From Rhizobium sp. CB3090 (GTDB taxonomy: Bacteria > Pseudomonadota > Alphaproteobacteria > Rhizobiales > Rhizobiaceae), in assembly GCF_029714285.1 (NCBI RefSeq), contig NZ_CP121662.1, positions 3,406,001 through 3,470,000 of the forward strand: a DNA stretch of 64,000 nt, written 5' to 3'. A program made the translations under genes and the position numbers. Position 1 is the stretch's first letter; every line of letters starts with the position of its first letter. Shown in pieces: positions 25,528-34,570 of the stretch. Under the pieces are notes generated by a model. It had not been told where the DNA came from. It did no database searches and worked only from the letters and a program-made list of their open reading frames with translations.

Positions 25528-26562
25528 ATGGGTTTCAAAGTTGCAGTTGCGGGCGCGACCGGGAATGTCGGCCGTGAAATGCTCAATATCCTATCCGAAC
25601 GCGGTTTTCCGGCTGACGAGGTCGTAGCGCTCGCATCGGCCCGCTCGCAGGGCACCGAAGTTTCCTTCGGCGATCGGACATTGAAGGTTTCGAACCTGGA
25701 GAATTACGATTTCTCCGACACCGACATCTGTCTGATGTCGGCCGGCGGCGATGTCTCGAAGAAGTTCTCGCCGAAGATCGGCGCCCAGGGCTGCGTCGTC
25801 ATCGATAACTCCTCGGCCTGGCGCTATGACGCCGACGTGCCGCTGATCGTGCCGGAAGTGAACCCTGATGCCGTCACCCAGTTCACCAAGCGCAACATCA
25901 TCGCCAACCCGAATTGCTCGACCGCGCAGCTCGTCGTGGCGCTGAAGCCGCTGCATGACTTCGCCAAGATCAAGCGCGTCGTCGTCTCCACCTATCAGTC
26001 CGTCTCCGGCGCCGGCAAGGACGGCATGGACGAGCTCTTCAACCAGACCCGCGCCGTCTTCGTCGCCGATCCGATCGAGTCGAAGAAGTTCACCAAGCGC
26101 ATTGCCTTCAACGTCATCCCGCACATCGATGTCTTCATGGAAGACGGCTACACCAAGGAAGAATGGAAGGTGCTGGCCGAAACCAAGAAGATGCTCGATC
26201 CGAAGATCAAGGTCACCTGCACCGCCGTACGCGTGCCGGTCTTCATCGGCCATTCGGAATCGGTCAACATCGAGTTCGAAAACGAGATCACCGCCGATCA
26301 GGCTCGCGATATCCTGCGCGAAGCACCGGGCTGCCTCGTCATCGACAAGCGCGAAAACGGTGGCTACATCACGCCTTACGAGTCCGCTGGTGAGGACGCG
26401 ACCTATATCTCGCGCATCCGCGAGGATGCGACGGTTGAAAACGGTCTCAACATCTGGGTCGTCTCGGACAATCTGCGCAAGGGCGCGGCGCTGAACGCCA
26501 TCCAGATCGCCGAACTCCTGATCAACCGCGGCCTTGTCAAGCCACGTAAGCAGGCGGCATAA
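25528..26562 (+). CDS. asd: Aspartate-semialdehyde dehydrogenase
   Basis: Reduces aspartyl phosphate to aspartate semialdehyde with NADPH, the branch point to lysine/diaminopimelate, methionine and threonine. The N terminus MGFKVAVAGATGNVGREML binds NADP. The catalytic Cys is C130 in ANPNCSTAQLV. The substrate residues lie in TYQSVSGAGKDG, and VPVFIGHSESVNIEFE is near the C-terminal part. 344 aa is the normal length. GAGAGAAAGAGAGC lies upstream of the start. A strong terminator follows, so it is transcribed alone. Confidence 0.96.
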   Translation: MGFKVAVAGATGNVGREMLNILSERGFPADEVVALASARSQGTEVSFGDRTLKVSNLENYDFSDTDICLMSAGGDVSKKFSPKIGAQGCVVIDNSSAWRYDADVPLIVPEVNPDAVTQFTKRNIIANPNCSTAQLVVALKPLHDFAKIKRVVVSTYQSVSGAGKDGMDELFNQTRAVFVADPIESKKFTKRIAFNVIPHIDVFMEDGYTKEEWKVLAETKKMLDPKIKVTCTAVRVPVFIGHSESVNIEFENEITADQARDILREAPGCLVIDKRENGGYITPYESAGEDATYISRIREDATVENGLNIWVVSDNLRKGAALNAIQIAELLINRGLVKPRKQAA

Positions 26563-26619
26563 ACGGTTTATAAACCATTTACGGTTTTTCAACCTTTGCT
26601 GGTTAAGCAGGATCAAAAG

Positions 26620-26657
26620 AAAAGCCTCGTCATTTCGGATCGAAAGACGAGGCTTTT
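26620..26657 (+). terminator. Terminator after asd
   Basis: AAAAGCCTCGTC / GACGAGGCTTTT 12-bp perfect stem with a 14-nt loop, ending in a T-run. Confidence 0.9.
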
Positions 26658-26678
26658 GCGAAGCTGCGTTAGGTACGA

Positions 26679-26694
26679 TGTTTCACGTGAAGCG
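26679..26694. promoter_or_regulatory. parS-like site between asd and the MltB-like gene
   Basis: TGTTTCACGTGAAGCG, 14 of 16 identical to TGTTTCACGTGAAACA with an intact TTTCACGTGAA centre. It is intergenic. Confidence 0.5.
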
Positions 26695-26851
26695 AAAATA
26701 TTGATCGCGGAACCGTGATAATGACAGAATTGCCGGATACTGGCATGGTCCGGTCACAGTAGGACCGCGCATAGGCCTGGAAAATTGGAAGGCTTATGCG
26801 CCATCAAAAACCGTTACCGCGTCTCGCGCGGTAAGAATTCGGGGACTCTGA

Positions 26852-27673
26852 ATGCGCATGACAAAGTCTGGAATGGCAACTCTCGTGGCAGGCGGATTGC
26901 TGTTGGTGACGCCGTTTGCGGCGAATGCGGCAGCTTGCGGCAACTCATCGGCTGGTTTTGAGAATTGGGTGCAGGAATTCAAGCAGGAAGCCCAAGCCCA
27001 GGGCGTCAGCGCCTCCGTTCTCGACCGAGCCTTTGCCAATGTTCACTACAATCAACCGACCATCCGCGCCGATCGCGGCCAGAAAAGCTTCAAGCTCTCC
27101 TTCGAAGATTTCATGAGGAAGCGCGGCGGCCAGACGATCATCAGCCGCGGCAAGAGCATGAAGCAGGCCAATGCCGCATTGTTCTCGAGAATCGAAAAGC
27201 GCTATGGCGTGCCGGCCGGCCCGATCATTGCCATCTGGGGCATGGAAACCGGTTTCGGCGGCTTTATGGGCGACCAGCATACGCTTTCCGCCGTGTCGAC
27301 GCTCGCTTATGACTGCCGTCGCTCGGATTATTTCACCGATCAGCTCTATGCCGCCCTCAAGCTCGTCGGCGAAGGCTATCTCAGCCCGACTGCCCACGGC
27401 GCAGCCCATGGCGAAATCGGCCAGACCCAGTTCATGCCGAAGAACGTCGTCAATTTCGGTGTCGATGGCGATGGCGACGGCAAAGTCGATCTGGTCGGCT
27501 CCCGCGCCGACGCGCTGGCCTCGACCGCAAACTTCCTGAAGGGCCATGGCTGGCAGCCGGGTCTAGGCTATCAGCCCGGCGAGCCGAATTTTGCGGCGAT
27601 CGGCGGTTGGAACGATGCAGCCGTCTACCAGCAGGCAATCGCCTATATCGGCAAGCAGATCGACGGCCAATAA
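26852..27673 (+). CDS. Lytic murein transglycosylase, MltB-like
   Basis: 273 aa with an N-terminal signal peptide (MRMTKSGMATLVAGGLLLVT..FAANA, cleavage near AAACG). It cuts the glycan strand of peptidoglycan and forms 1,6-anhydro ends. The catalytic Glu lies in IIAIWGMETGFGGF. GEIGQTQFMPKNVVNFGVDGDGDGKVDL is the typical MltB/SltB family segment. It has no lipobox, so it is probably free in the periplasm. It ends at a terminator shared with the convergent carbonic anhydrase. Confidence 0.9.
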   Translation: MRMTKSGMATLVAGGLLLVTPFAANAAACGNSSAGFENWVQEFKQEAQAQGVSASVLDRAFANVHYNQPTIRADRGQKSFKLSFEDFMRKRGGQTIISRGKSMKQANAALFSRIEKRYGVPAGPIIAIWGMETGFGGFMGDQHTLSAVSTLAYDCRRSDYFTDQLYAALKLVGEGYLSPTAHGAAHGEIGQTQFMPKNVVNFGVDGDGDGKVDLVGSRADALASTANFLKGHGWQPGLGYQPGEPNFAAIGGWNDAAVYQQAIAYIGKQIDGQ

Positions 27674-27693
27674 TCACCGCGATAAATCAAAAG

Positions 27694-27726
27694 AAGGCGC
27701 TCGGCCGAATAGCCCGGGCGCCTTTT
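27694..27726. terminator. Terminator between the MltB-like gene and carbonic anhydrase
   Basis: AAGGCGC / GCGCCTT with a 17-nt loop containing a further small stem (CGG/CCG), ending in TTTTT on the plus strand. Confidence 0.75.
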
Positions 27727-27747
27727 TCGTTTGCGCCTATCGAACTC

Positions 27748-28389
27748 TCAGATTTCAGGCCGGATAAAATCGCGCGTCTCCGGATCCATCACCCAAAGCT
27801 CGCCCGTCGAGATATCGAACCATGCGCCATGCAGGTTCAATTTCCCTTCCTCTTCCAGCGCCTTGATGTCGGGAAAGCTACGCAAATTGTTGAGCGAATT
27901 ACGGATGGAGATGCGCTCCAGCGCCGTCTGCCGCTCGGCAGGCGTCATGACGTCATTGCTCTGGATCTGCTCGGCGGCCGGCTTTACGAGGCCCATCCAG
28001 CGGCCGATGAAATCGCCCGGCGACAGCGGCTCGGCATTCGGGTCCAACGCCGCACGGATACCGCCGCAACGACCGTGCCCCATAACGACGATATCCGAGA
28101 CCTTCAGCGACTGCACCGCGAATTCCAGAGCTGCGGACGTCGAGTGAAAATGACCATCCGGCTCGTAGGGCGGCACCATATTGGCGACGTTGCGAATGAC
28201 GAAAAGCTCTCCGGGCCCGGCATCGAAAATGGTCTCCGGTGCCGAGCGGCTATCGGAACAGGCGATCACGAGGGTTGCAGGCTTCTGCCCTTCCTCAGCG
28301 AGATTGCGATAGCGATCGCGTTCATCGACGTAACGCCCGCTCATGAAGTTGCGATAGCCGTTCAGAAGAGAGTTAGGAAAGGTCAGCAT
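27748..28389 (-). CDS. Beta-class carbonic anhydrase
   Basis: Interconverts CO2 and bicarbonate. Zinc ligands and active-site residues are visible: C44 and D46/R48 in VIACSDSRSAPE, and H105 and C108 in VMGHGRCGGI. 213 aa is typical. The N terminus MLTFPNSLLNGYRNFMSGRY has no signal peptide, so it is cytoplasmic. It would supply bicarbonate for carboxylases such as those of fatty-acid and purine synthesis. Confidence 0.94.
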   Translation of the reverse strand: MLTFPNSLLNGYRNFMSGRYVDERDRYRNLAEEGQKPATLVIACSDSRSAPETIFDAGPGELFVIRNVANMVPPYEPDGHFHSTSAALEFAVQSLKVSDIVVMGHGRCGGIRAALDPNAEPLSPGDFIGRWMGLVKPAAEQIQSNDVMTPAERQTALERISIRNSLNNLRSFPDIKALEEEGKLNLHGAWFDISTGELWVMDPETRDFIRPEI

Positions 28390-28461
28390 GATATTGAATT
28401 ACAGCGCACTGCGGCCGATGGCAACTATTGCGCTTCAAAAACCTATCGCCGGAGCCGATCG

Positions 28462-29337
28462 CTATTTCTTCCGCCGTTGCGCCGGGTGCAGCAGGCGCCG
28501 CATCTGCACCATAGCCATGGGTGTCGACAGGCTGGAAGCATCGGCGGCGAGCGTCAATTCGTCGCTACCGCGCTTGACCGCCCGCGCCAGTACTTCATAG
28601 ACGCTGGCGGTCGTCAATTGCAAAGCTCGCTCCTCATCCATCCCCGACAGCAGCCGTGACAGAAACACGGCCGAGAGCAGGTCGCCGAGCCCATTCGGTG
28701 CCTTGTCGATGCTGCGATGTTCGGCAAACAACGCGTTACGTCCGCTGAGATAGAGATTGCCGGTGCCGCCGGTCATCATCGGCACGGCCGATGTTACCAG
28801 CATGCGGGACGGCCCCAACGCCAGGGCAGCCTCCATGACGGCATTGTTGTCCTCGAGCGGCGCGCCGGCGAGCCAGGCAAGCTCGTGGCGGTTCGGCGTC
28901 GCCAGCGATGCGAGCGGAATGAGGTGGTTGCGGATCGCTTCCGCCGTTGCTTCGGGCACGTAAAGCCCCCCGGAATCGCCGATGACGGGATCGCAGGCAT
29001 AAAAGAGATCGGGGTTCTTTTCCTTGAGCGCCGTTACCAGCCGCGCAACGGAACGTGCCTGCGCGGCATTGCCGAAATAACCCGACAGTACCGCCTTCAC
29101 CTCCGTGAGCCAAGGCGCGGCGATGAGATCGTTGATCGCATGATCGAAATCCGCCTCGGCAAAGGTCAGCCGCGTCGAGCGGCCGTGACCGGGGTGCCAA
29201 GGCAAGACGATAGTCGGCAGCGCCCAAACGGGGTGACCGAGGGTTTCCAGCGCGAAGACGGCGGCGCGATTGCCGACGGAGCCTCTGACGACATGGCTGG
29301 AGATGACGATAACGGCGCCTGCCGCAGTGTCCGACAT
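28462..29337 (-). CDS. pdxY: Pyridoxal kinase PdxY
   Basis: Ribokinase-family kinase that phosphorylates pyridoxal in the B6 salvage pathway. Near the N terminus ISSHVVRGSVGNRAAVFALETLGHPVWALPTI is the typical PdxK/PdxY segment. CDPVIGDSGGLYVP lies in the middle and KAPNGLGDLLSAVFLSRLL carries the anion-hole GLGD with the catalytic Asp. 291 aa is the normal length. It has the same orientation as carbonic anhydrase, 72 bp upstream of it. Confidence 0.92.
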   Translation of the reverse strand: MSDTAAGAVIVISSHVVRGSVGNRAAVFALETLGHPVWALPTIVLPWHPGHGRSTRLTFAEADFDHAINDLIAAPWLTEVKAVLSGYFGNAAQARSVARLVTALKEKNPDLFYACDPVIGDSGGLYVPEATAEAIRNHLIPLASLATPNRHELAWLAGAPLEDNNAVMEAALALGPSRMLVTSAVPMMTGGTGNLYLSGRNALFAEHRSIDKAPNGLGDLLSAVFLSRLLSGMDEERALQLTTASVYEVLARAVKRGSDELTLAADASSLSTPMAMVQMRRLLHPAQRRKK

Positions 29338-29633
29338 GATGCTTGCTTCCAGTTCCGATCTTCGGGCCTCGATGGCGCCGGTGATGATCTGTTTAGCGTC
29401 ATTCTGTCAACCACGCTTCACAGAGTCATGAAAACCTCTGTTGAGGACACGATATCGCCAATTCTGCGCCAATTTTCACACGGTTTGCATCAAAGATCAC
29501 CAAAACCAGCATGGTTTTTCAAAATTTGAGACCAAATCGGTCGAAAAGCGATGAAATCCGCATTCATTTTGCCAGTTTTTTCGATAAACCTTCTGATAAG
29601 GTCACCAAAACTCGGAAATAGGGGAGGAATTTC
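29338..29633. other. Intergenic region between pdxY and NAD-glutamate dehydrogenase
   Basis: 296 bp, divergent promoters expected. It is A/T-richer than its neighbours (for example TTTTTCAAAATTTGAGACC near 29514). I saw no named operator, repeat or small gene in it. Confidence 0.5.
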
Positions 29634-32600
29634 ATGGCACCCAGGACCAATCCGAAACGGGAAAAACAGATCGAAGCAGCGCGCAAGATCGCCGCCGCCA
29701 CCGGCGAGGCGCATCTCGATCCGGAAATCCTGTTCGGCCGGGCGAGCAATGACGATTTGGAGCGCTACAGCCCGGAAATGCTTGCTCTCGCCGCCGTGCA
29801 TGCGGCGGGTGAGCTGGCGGCCTGGAGCGGCACGTCTCCTCGCGTCACCATCGCGCAGGTTGCAAACATCGACCCCGAAGGCGCGCCCGTCTCGATCCTA
29901 TCGATAACAGACCATAACATGCCCTTCCTCTACGAATCGGCCATGGGCGAGGTGACGAGCAGCTACCGCGACCTTTATATGGCGGTACATCCGATCCTCG
30001 TCATCGAAGACGGCAAGCAGCCCACGCTTTATTCCGCCGATCATCCAAGCAATCCCGCCGATCGCGTCAGCCATATTCAACTGCATCTATCGCCGCTGAG
30101 CGCAGCACAGGCAGCAGACCTGATCAAACGCGTGCAAACCGTGCTCGACCAGACACATCTGACCGTTTCCGACTGGAAGCCGATGCTGACGCGGCTCGAT
30201 ACGGTGATAGCGGAGCTTTCCACCTACGAGGCCACCGGCCGCCGCAAGGCGGATCGCGACGAGGCGCTGGCCTTCCTCGCTTGGCTGCGCGACGGCAATT
30301 TCACTTTCCTCGGCATGCGCGAATATGTCTATTCCGGCAAGGGTGCAAACGCCAAGGTTGAGCGCGACCGCGGCGCCGGTCTCGGCATCCTCTCCAATCC
30401 CGACGTCCTCGTCCTGCGCCAGGGAAAAGACGCCGTCACCACGACGCCGGAAATCCTGGCCTTCCTCGATGGACCGGATTTCCTGATCGTCACCAAGGCC
30501 AATGTGAAGTCGGTCGTCCACCGCCGTGCCTATATGGACTATGTCGGCGTCAAGCGTTTCGATGCCGACGGCAACGTCACCGGCGAATTGCGCATCGTCG
30601 GCCTTTATACGTCCACCGCCTACACCAGCGCCGCCGCGGAGGTGCCGCTGTTGCGGTCCAAGGTCCAGAAAGTCAAGGACCATTTCGGCTTCGACCCGGC
30701 CAGCCATTCCGGGCGCATGCTGGATAACACGCTGGAATCCTATCCGCGCGACGATCTTTTTCAGATCGACACGACATTGCTCGCAAGCTTTGCCGAACAG
30801 ATCAACGACCTTGCCGACCGGCCGCGCGTACGCGCACTACCGCGCATCGACCATTTCGACCGTTTCGTCTCGGTCATCGTCTACGTTCCGCGCGAAGAAT
30901 ATGATTCCGTCGTCCGGGAGAGGATCGGCAATCATCTGAAGACCGTCTATGACGGCCGCGTCTCCGCCTATTACCCAGCTTTCCCGGAAGGCGGCGTAGC
31001 ACGCGTGCATTTCATCATCGGCCGCAGCGGCGGCAAGACCCCGCACATTCCGCAGGCGAAGCTTGAAGCGGCGATCCGCGCCATCACCGCCCGCTGGGAC
31101 GACCGCTTCGAAATGCTGGCCGGACCCAAGGCGCCGCATATCTCCGTTAGCCAGGCCTTTCAGGAAGCCTTTTCGCCGGAAGATGCCGTTGCCGACCTGC
31201 CCAATATCACGGCCATTGCCGGTGCCGGCCAGATCCGCATCGCCTTTTACGTCCGCAAGGACGAAGGGGGGGATATCCTGTCGCTGAAGATCTTCCACGG
31301 TGAAGGCAATCTGGCGCTGTCGCGCCGCGTGCCACTGCTCGAAAATCTCGGCTTCAATGTGCTGAGCGAGCGGACCTTCGACATATACGTCGCGACCAAG
31401 GACAGTAAGAACGGCCATGTCGTTCTCCATGATATGGAGCTGGAAGCCCGCGGCGGCGCGATCGATCTCGCTCGCCACGGTGCGGCGCTGGAAGAAGCCT
31501 TTCTCGCAGCCTTCGCGGGCACGATCGATAATGACGGCTTCAACCGGCTGATTATCTCCGCCGGCCTTTCCGCCCGCGAAACCAATGTGCTGCGCGCCTA
31601 TGCCCGTTATCTCCGCCAGGCCGGTATCGCCTATTCGCAGGATTATATTGCCGCGACGCTGGACAAATATCCGCGCATCGCAGGCTCGATTTTCCGGCTG
31701 TTCCACGATACGCTCGACCCGAAGCTCAGCGAGAAAAACCGCACGAAGAAACTCAGCGAATTGCATGCGACGATCGAGATGGAACTCGCCGATGTTCCAA
31801 GCCTCGACGACGACCGCATTCTCCGCCGCTATGTCAACGCCGTCGATGCGACGCTGCGTACCAACTATTTCCAGAGAAACCCGGAAGGCACGCCAAAGGC
31901 CATGCTTGCCTTCAAGCTCGATCCGAAACTCTTGGATGGCCTGCCGGAACCGCGGCCTTTCCGCGAGATCTTCGTCTATGGCGTCGAGGTGGAAGGCGTG
32001 CACCTGCGCTTCGGCAAGGTCGCCCGCGGTGGTCTGCGCTGGTCGGATCGCGCTGAGGACTACCGCACGGAAGTTCTGGGCCTTGTAAAGGCGCAGCAGG
32101 TGAAGAACGCCGTCATCGTGCCCGTCGGCGCCAAGGGTGGCTTCTATCCGAAGAAACTTCCGGTCGGCGGCAGTCGCGACGAGATATTCAACGCCGGCCG
32201 CGAGGCCTATAAGACCTATATCCGCACCCTGCTGTCGATCACCGACAATATCTCCGGTACCGATATCGTGCCGCCGCCGGACACGGTGCGGCAGGATGGG
32301 GACGACCCTTATTTCGTCGTCGCCGCCGACAAGGGCACCGCTACTTTCTCCGACACCGCCAATGCCCTGGCGCAGGAAGCCGGTTTCTGGCTGGACGACG
32401 CTTTCGCCTCGGGGGGCTCGGCAGGCTACGACCACAAGAAGATGGGCATCACGGCGCGCGGCGCCTGGGAGACTGTCAAGCGGCATTTCCGTGAAATGGA
32501 TATCGATATCCAGACGACGCCCTTCACCGTCGCCGGCGTCGGCGACATGTCCGGCGACGTCTTCGGCAACGGCATGCTGCTGTCGCCGAAAATCCGCCTG

Positions 32601-34421
32601 CTCGCCGCCTTCGATCATCGCGACATCTTCATCGATCCCGATCCGGACATGGCAAAGACGCTCGCCGAGCGCCAGCGACTCTTCAATCTCGCCCGTTCGA
32701 GCTGGCAGGATTTCGACAAAAGCGTCCTGTCAAAGGGCGCGATGATCATCTCGCGTTCGGCGAAATCGGTAACGCTGACGCCTGAAGCCGCGGCCGCTAT
32801 CGGCATCGACAAGACCGTGGCGACACCCTTCGAGATCATGACGGCGATCCTGAAGAGCCCGGTGGATCTGCTGTGGTTCGGCGGCATCGGCACCTATGTC
32901 AAGGCGCCGGCCGAAACGGATTCGGAAGTTGGCGATCGCGCCAACGATCCGATCCGCATCACCGCGGAAGAGGTTCGCGCCAGGGTGATCGGCGAAGGCG
33001 CCAATCTCGGCGTCACCCAGAAGGGCCGCATCGCCTATGGCCTTAAGGGTGGGCGCTGCAATTCCGACGCCATCGACAATTCGGCGGGCGTCAACACCTC
33101 GGACGTCGAGGTCAATATCAAGATCGCGCTGGCATCCGCCATGTTCGATGGCCGCCTGACGCGCGCCAAGCGCGATACGCTGCTCGCCTCGATGACCGAC
33201 GAAGTGGCGGCGCTGGTGCTGCGCAACAACTATCTGCAGTCGCTGGCGATCTCGCTGACGGAACGCAAGGGCACCGGCAACGGTCTGGAGCTCAGCCGCT
33301 TCATGAGCGTTCTCGAAGGCACAAAGCAGCTCAACCGCAAGGTCGAGACACTGCCGGACGACCAGACCTTTGCCGAGCGCTACGCCAATGGCCGGCCGCT
33401 CAGCCGCGCCGAAATCGGCGTCCTGCTCTCCTATGCCAAGATCGTCCTGTTCGATGCCCTGGCGGCGAGCGATCTGCCGGACGACCCTTATTTTGCCGCG
33501 ACGCTCAGCCGATATTTCCCGGCGAAGATGCAACGCGTCCATGCCGCCGATATCGCCGGCCATCGGCTGCGCCGCGAAATCATCGCAACGGCATTGGCAA
33601 ACGAAGCGATCAACCGCGGCGGACCGGGCTTTGCCGTCAGCATGATGGATGCGACCGCCGCCTCGGCCGCCGAAGTGGTCAAGGCCGCCGTGCTCGCCCG
33701 CGACGGCTTCGACCTCGACAGGTTGTGGAACGAGACGGATGCGCTTGATGGCAAAGTCGGCGGCCAGGTGCAGAACCGCGTCTATGGCGAAATCACCGAA
33801 GTCTATACGGTGTTGACCCGCCTGCTGCTGAAAACCGGAGCGGCCAAAGGCGACATAACGGAAACCGTTAGCCGGCTTCAGGGAGCATTGAAGCGGCTGC
33901 GGCCGGTCTTCCTCAGCCAGATCCCGGCGGATTTTGCAGCCGAGATCGCGACCCGGCAGGCGGATTATCAGGCCGCCGGCTTACCCGAAAGGCTCGCTTC
34001 CGAGATCGCGACGATCTACGCGCTCGTCCTCGTGCCGGAGATCATGCAGATCGCCGAGCGCACGGGCGATACGCTCAACCGCGCCGCCGAAAGCTACTTC
34101 ACCGTGTCGCAGACCTTCCGGGTCGGCCGTCTGCTGCTCGCCGGCAGCCGGATTATCACCGGCGATCATTATGAAAGCCTGGCGCTGGCCCGCAGCCTCG
34201 ACCAGATTGCCGGCGCCCGCCGCGATATCGTCATCTCGGCGCTCAGCAATCATCCGAAGGACAAGCAACCGATCCTCGCCTGGCACGCCGAAGACCGCAT
34301 CCGCATCAACCGCATTGCCGAAGAGCTTGCGGGCCTCAGCGAAAGCGGCGATCCGAACCTGGCCCGGATCACCGTTGCTGCTGGCCTCCTGACCGACCTT
34401 GCGCATGACCGGGCGAGATGA
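29634..34421 (+). CDS. NAD-specific glutamate dehydrogenase, large (about 180 kDa) type
   Basis: 1595-aa L-GDH of the GDH-180 class that oxidises glutamate to 2-oxoglutarate and ammonia, chiefly catabolic. A long N-terminal regulatory part with ACT-like regions (for example IFYVRKDEGG-like FYVRKDEGGDILSLKIFHG) is followed by the catalytic core. The core includes GGLRWSDRAEDYRTEVLGLVKAQQVKN (substrate-binding Lys), VPVGAKGGFYPKKLP, GVGDMSGDVFGNGMLLSP (NAD-binding) and EGANLGVTQKGRIAY. A C-terminal helical domain follows. AGGGGAGGAATTTC gives a very strong Shine-Dalgarno before ATG 29634. It stands alone. Confidence 0.95.
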   Translation: MAPRTNPKREKQIEAARKIAAATGEAHLDPEILFGRASNDDLERYSPEMLALAAVHAAGELAAWSGTSPRVTIAQVANIDPEGAPVSILSITDHNMPFLYESAMGEVTSSYRDLYMAVHPILVIEDGKQPTLYSADHPSNPADRVSHIQLHLSPLSAAQAADLIKRVQTVLDQTHLTVSDWKPMLTRLDTVIAELSTYEATGRRKADRDEALAFLAWLRDGNFTFLGMREYVYSGKGANAKVERDRGAGLGILSNPDVLVLRQGKDAVTTTPEILAFLDGPDFLIVTKANVKSVVHRRAYMDYVGVKRFDADGNVTGELRIVGLYTSTAYTSAAAEVPLLRSKVQKVKDHFGFDPASHSGRMLDNTLESYPRDDLFQIDTTLLASFAEQINDLADRPRVRALPRIDHFDRFVSVIVYVPREEYDSVVRERIGNHLKTVYDGRVSAYYPAFPEGGVARVHFIIGRSGGKTPHIPQAKLEAAIRAITARWDDRFEMLAGPKAPHISVSQAFQEAFSPEDAVADLPNITAIAGAGQIRIAFYVRKDEGGDILSLKIFHGEGNLALSRRVPLLENLGFNVLSERTFDIYVATKDSKNGHVVLHDMELEARGGAIDLARHGAALEEAFLAAFAGTIDNDGFNRLIISAGLSARETNVLRAYARYLRQAGIAYSQDYIAATLDKYPRIAGSIFRLFHDTLDPKLSEKNRTKKLSELHATIEMELADVPSLDDDRILRRYVNAVDATLRTNYFQRNPEGTPKAMLAFKLDPKLLDGLPEPRPFREIFVYGVEVEGVHLRFGKVARGGLRWSDRAEDYRTEVLGLVKAQQVKNAVIVPVGAKGGFYPKKLPVGGSRDEIFNAGREAYKTYIRTLLSITDNISGTDIVPPPDTVRQDGDDPYFVVAADKGTATFSDTANALAQEAGFWLDDAFASGGSAGYDHKKMGITARGAWETVKRHFREMDIDIQTTPFTVAGVGDMSGDVFGNGMLLSPKIRLLAAFDHRDIFIDPDPDMAKTLAERQRLFNLARSSWQDFDKSVLSKGAMIISRSAKSVTLTPEAAAAIGIDKTVATPFEIMTAILKSPVDLLWFGGIGTYVKAPAETDSEVGDRANDPIRITAEEVRARVIGEGANLGVTQKGRIAYGLKGGRCNSDAIDNSAGVNTSDVEVNIKIALASAMFDGRLTRAKRDTLLASMTDEVAALVLRNNYLQSLAISLTERKGTGNGLELSRFMSVLEGTKQLNRKVETLPDDQTFAERYANGRPLSRAEIGVLLSYAKIVLFDALAASDLPDDPYFAATLSRYFPAKMQRVHAADIAGHRLRREIIATALANEAINRGGPGFAVSMMDATAASAAEVVKAAVLARDGFDLDRLWNETDALDGKVGGQVQNRVYGEITEVYTVLTRLLLKTGAAKGDITETVSRLQGALKRLRPVFLSQIPADFAAEIATRQADYQAAGLPERLASEIATIYALVLVPEIMQIAERTGDTLNRAAESYFTVSQTFRVGRLLLAGSRIITGDHYESLALARSLDQIAGARRDIVISALSNHPKDKQPILAWHAEDRIRINRIAEELAGLSESGDPNLARITVAAGLLTDLAHDRAR

Positions 34422-34442
34422 CACAGTCCGCCCGGCGCGATT

Positions 34443-34543
34443 GAGCAATTCCAGGAAAAGTGCGAAGCGGTTTTCCGTCCGGAATGCGTAAAAACAAAGG
34501 ACAGAGCGGCGAAGCGATTCTGTGAAACGCTGAGCCGCTCTGG
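34443..34543. repeat. RIME1-type intergenic mosaic element, copy 2
   Basis: About 101 bp from GAGCAATTCCAGGAAAAGTG to GAGCCGCTCTGG. It is close to copy 1 at 5685-5787 apart from scattered base changes and small indels. It begins 21 bp after the glutamate dehydrogenase stop. Confidence 0.78.
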
Positions 34544-34570
34544 ACGCGCTATGGAATCAGGGGCAGGCAT

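Noticed and set aside
30837..32618. 593-aa reading frame on the minus strand
   Set aside because: Antisense to the NAD-glutamate dehydrogenase gene, which has clear motifs; high GC at third positions keeps the reverse frame open.
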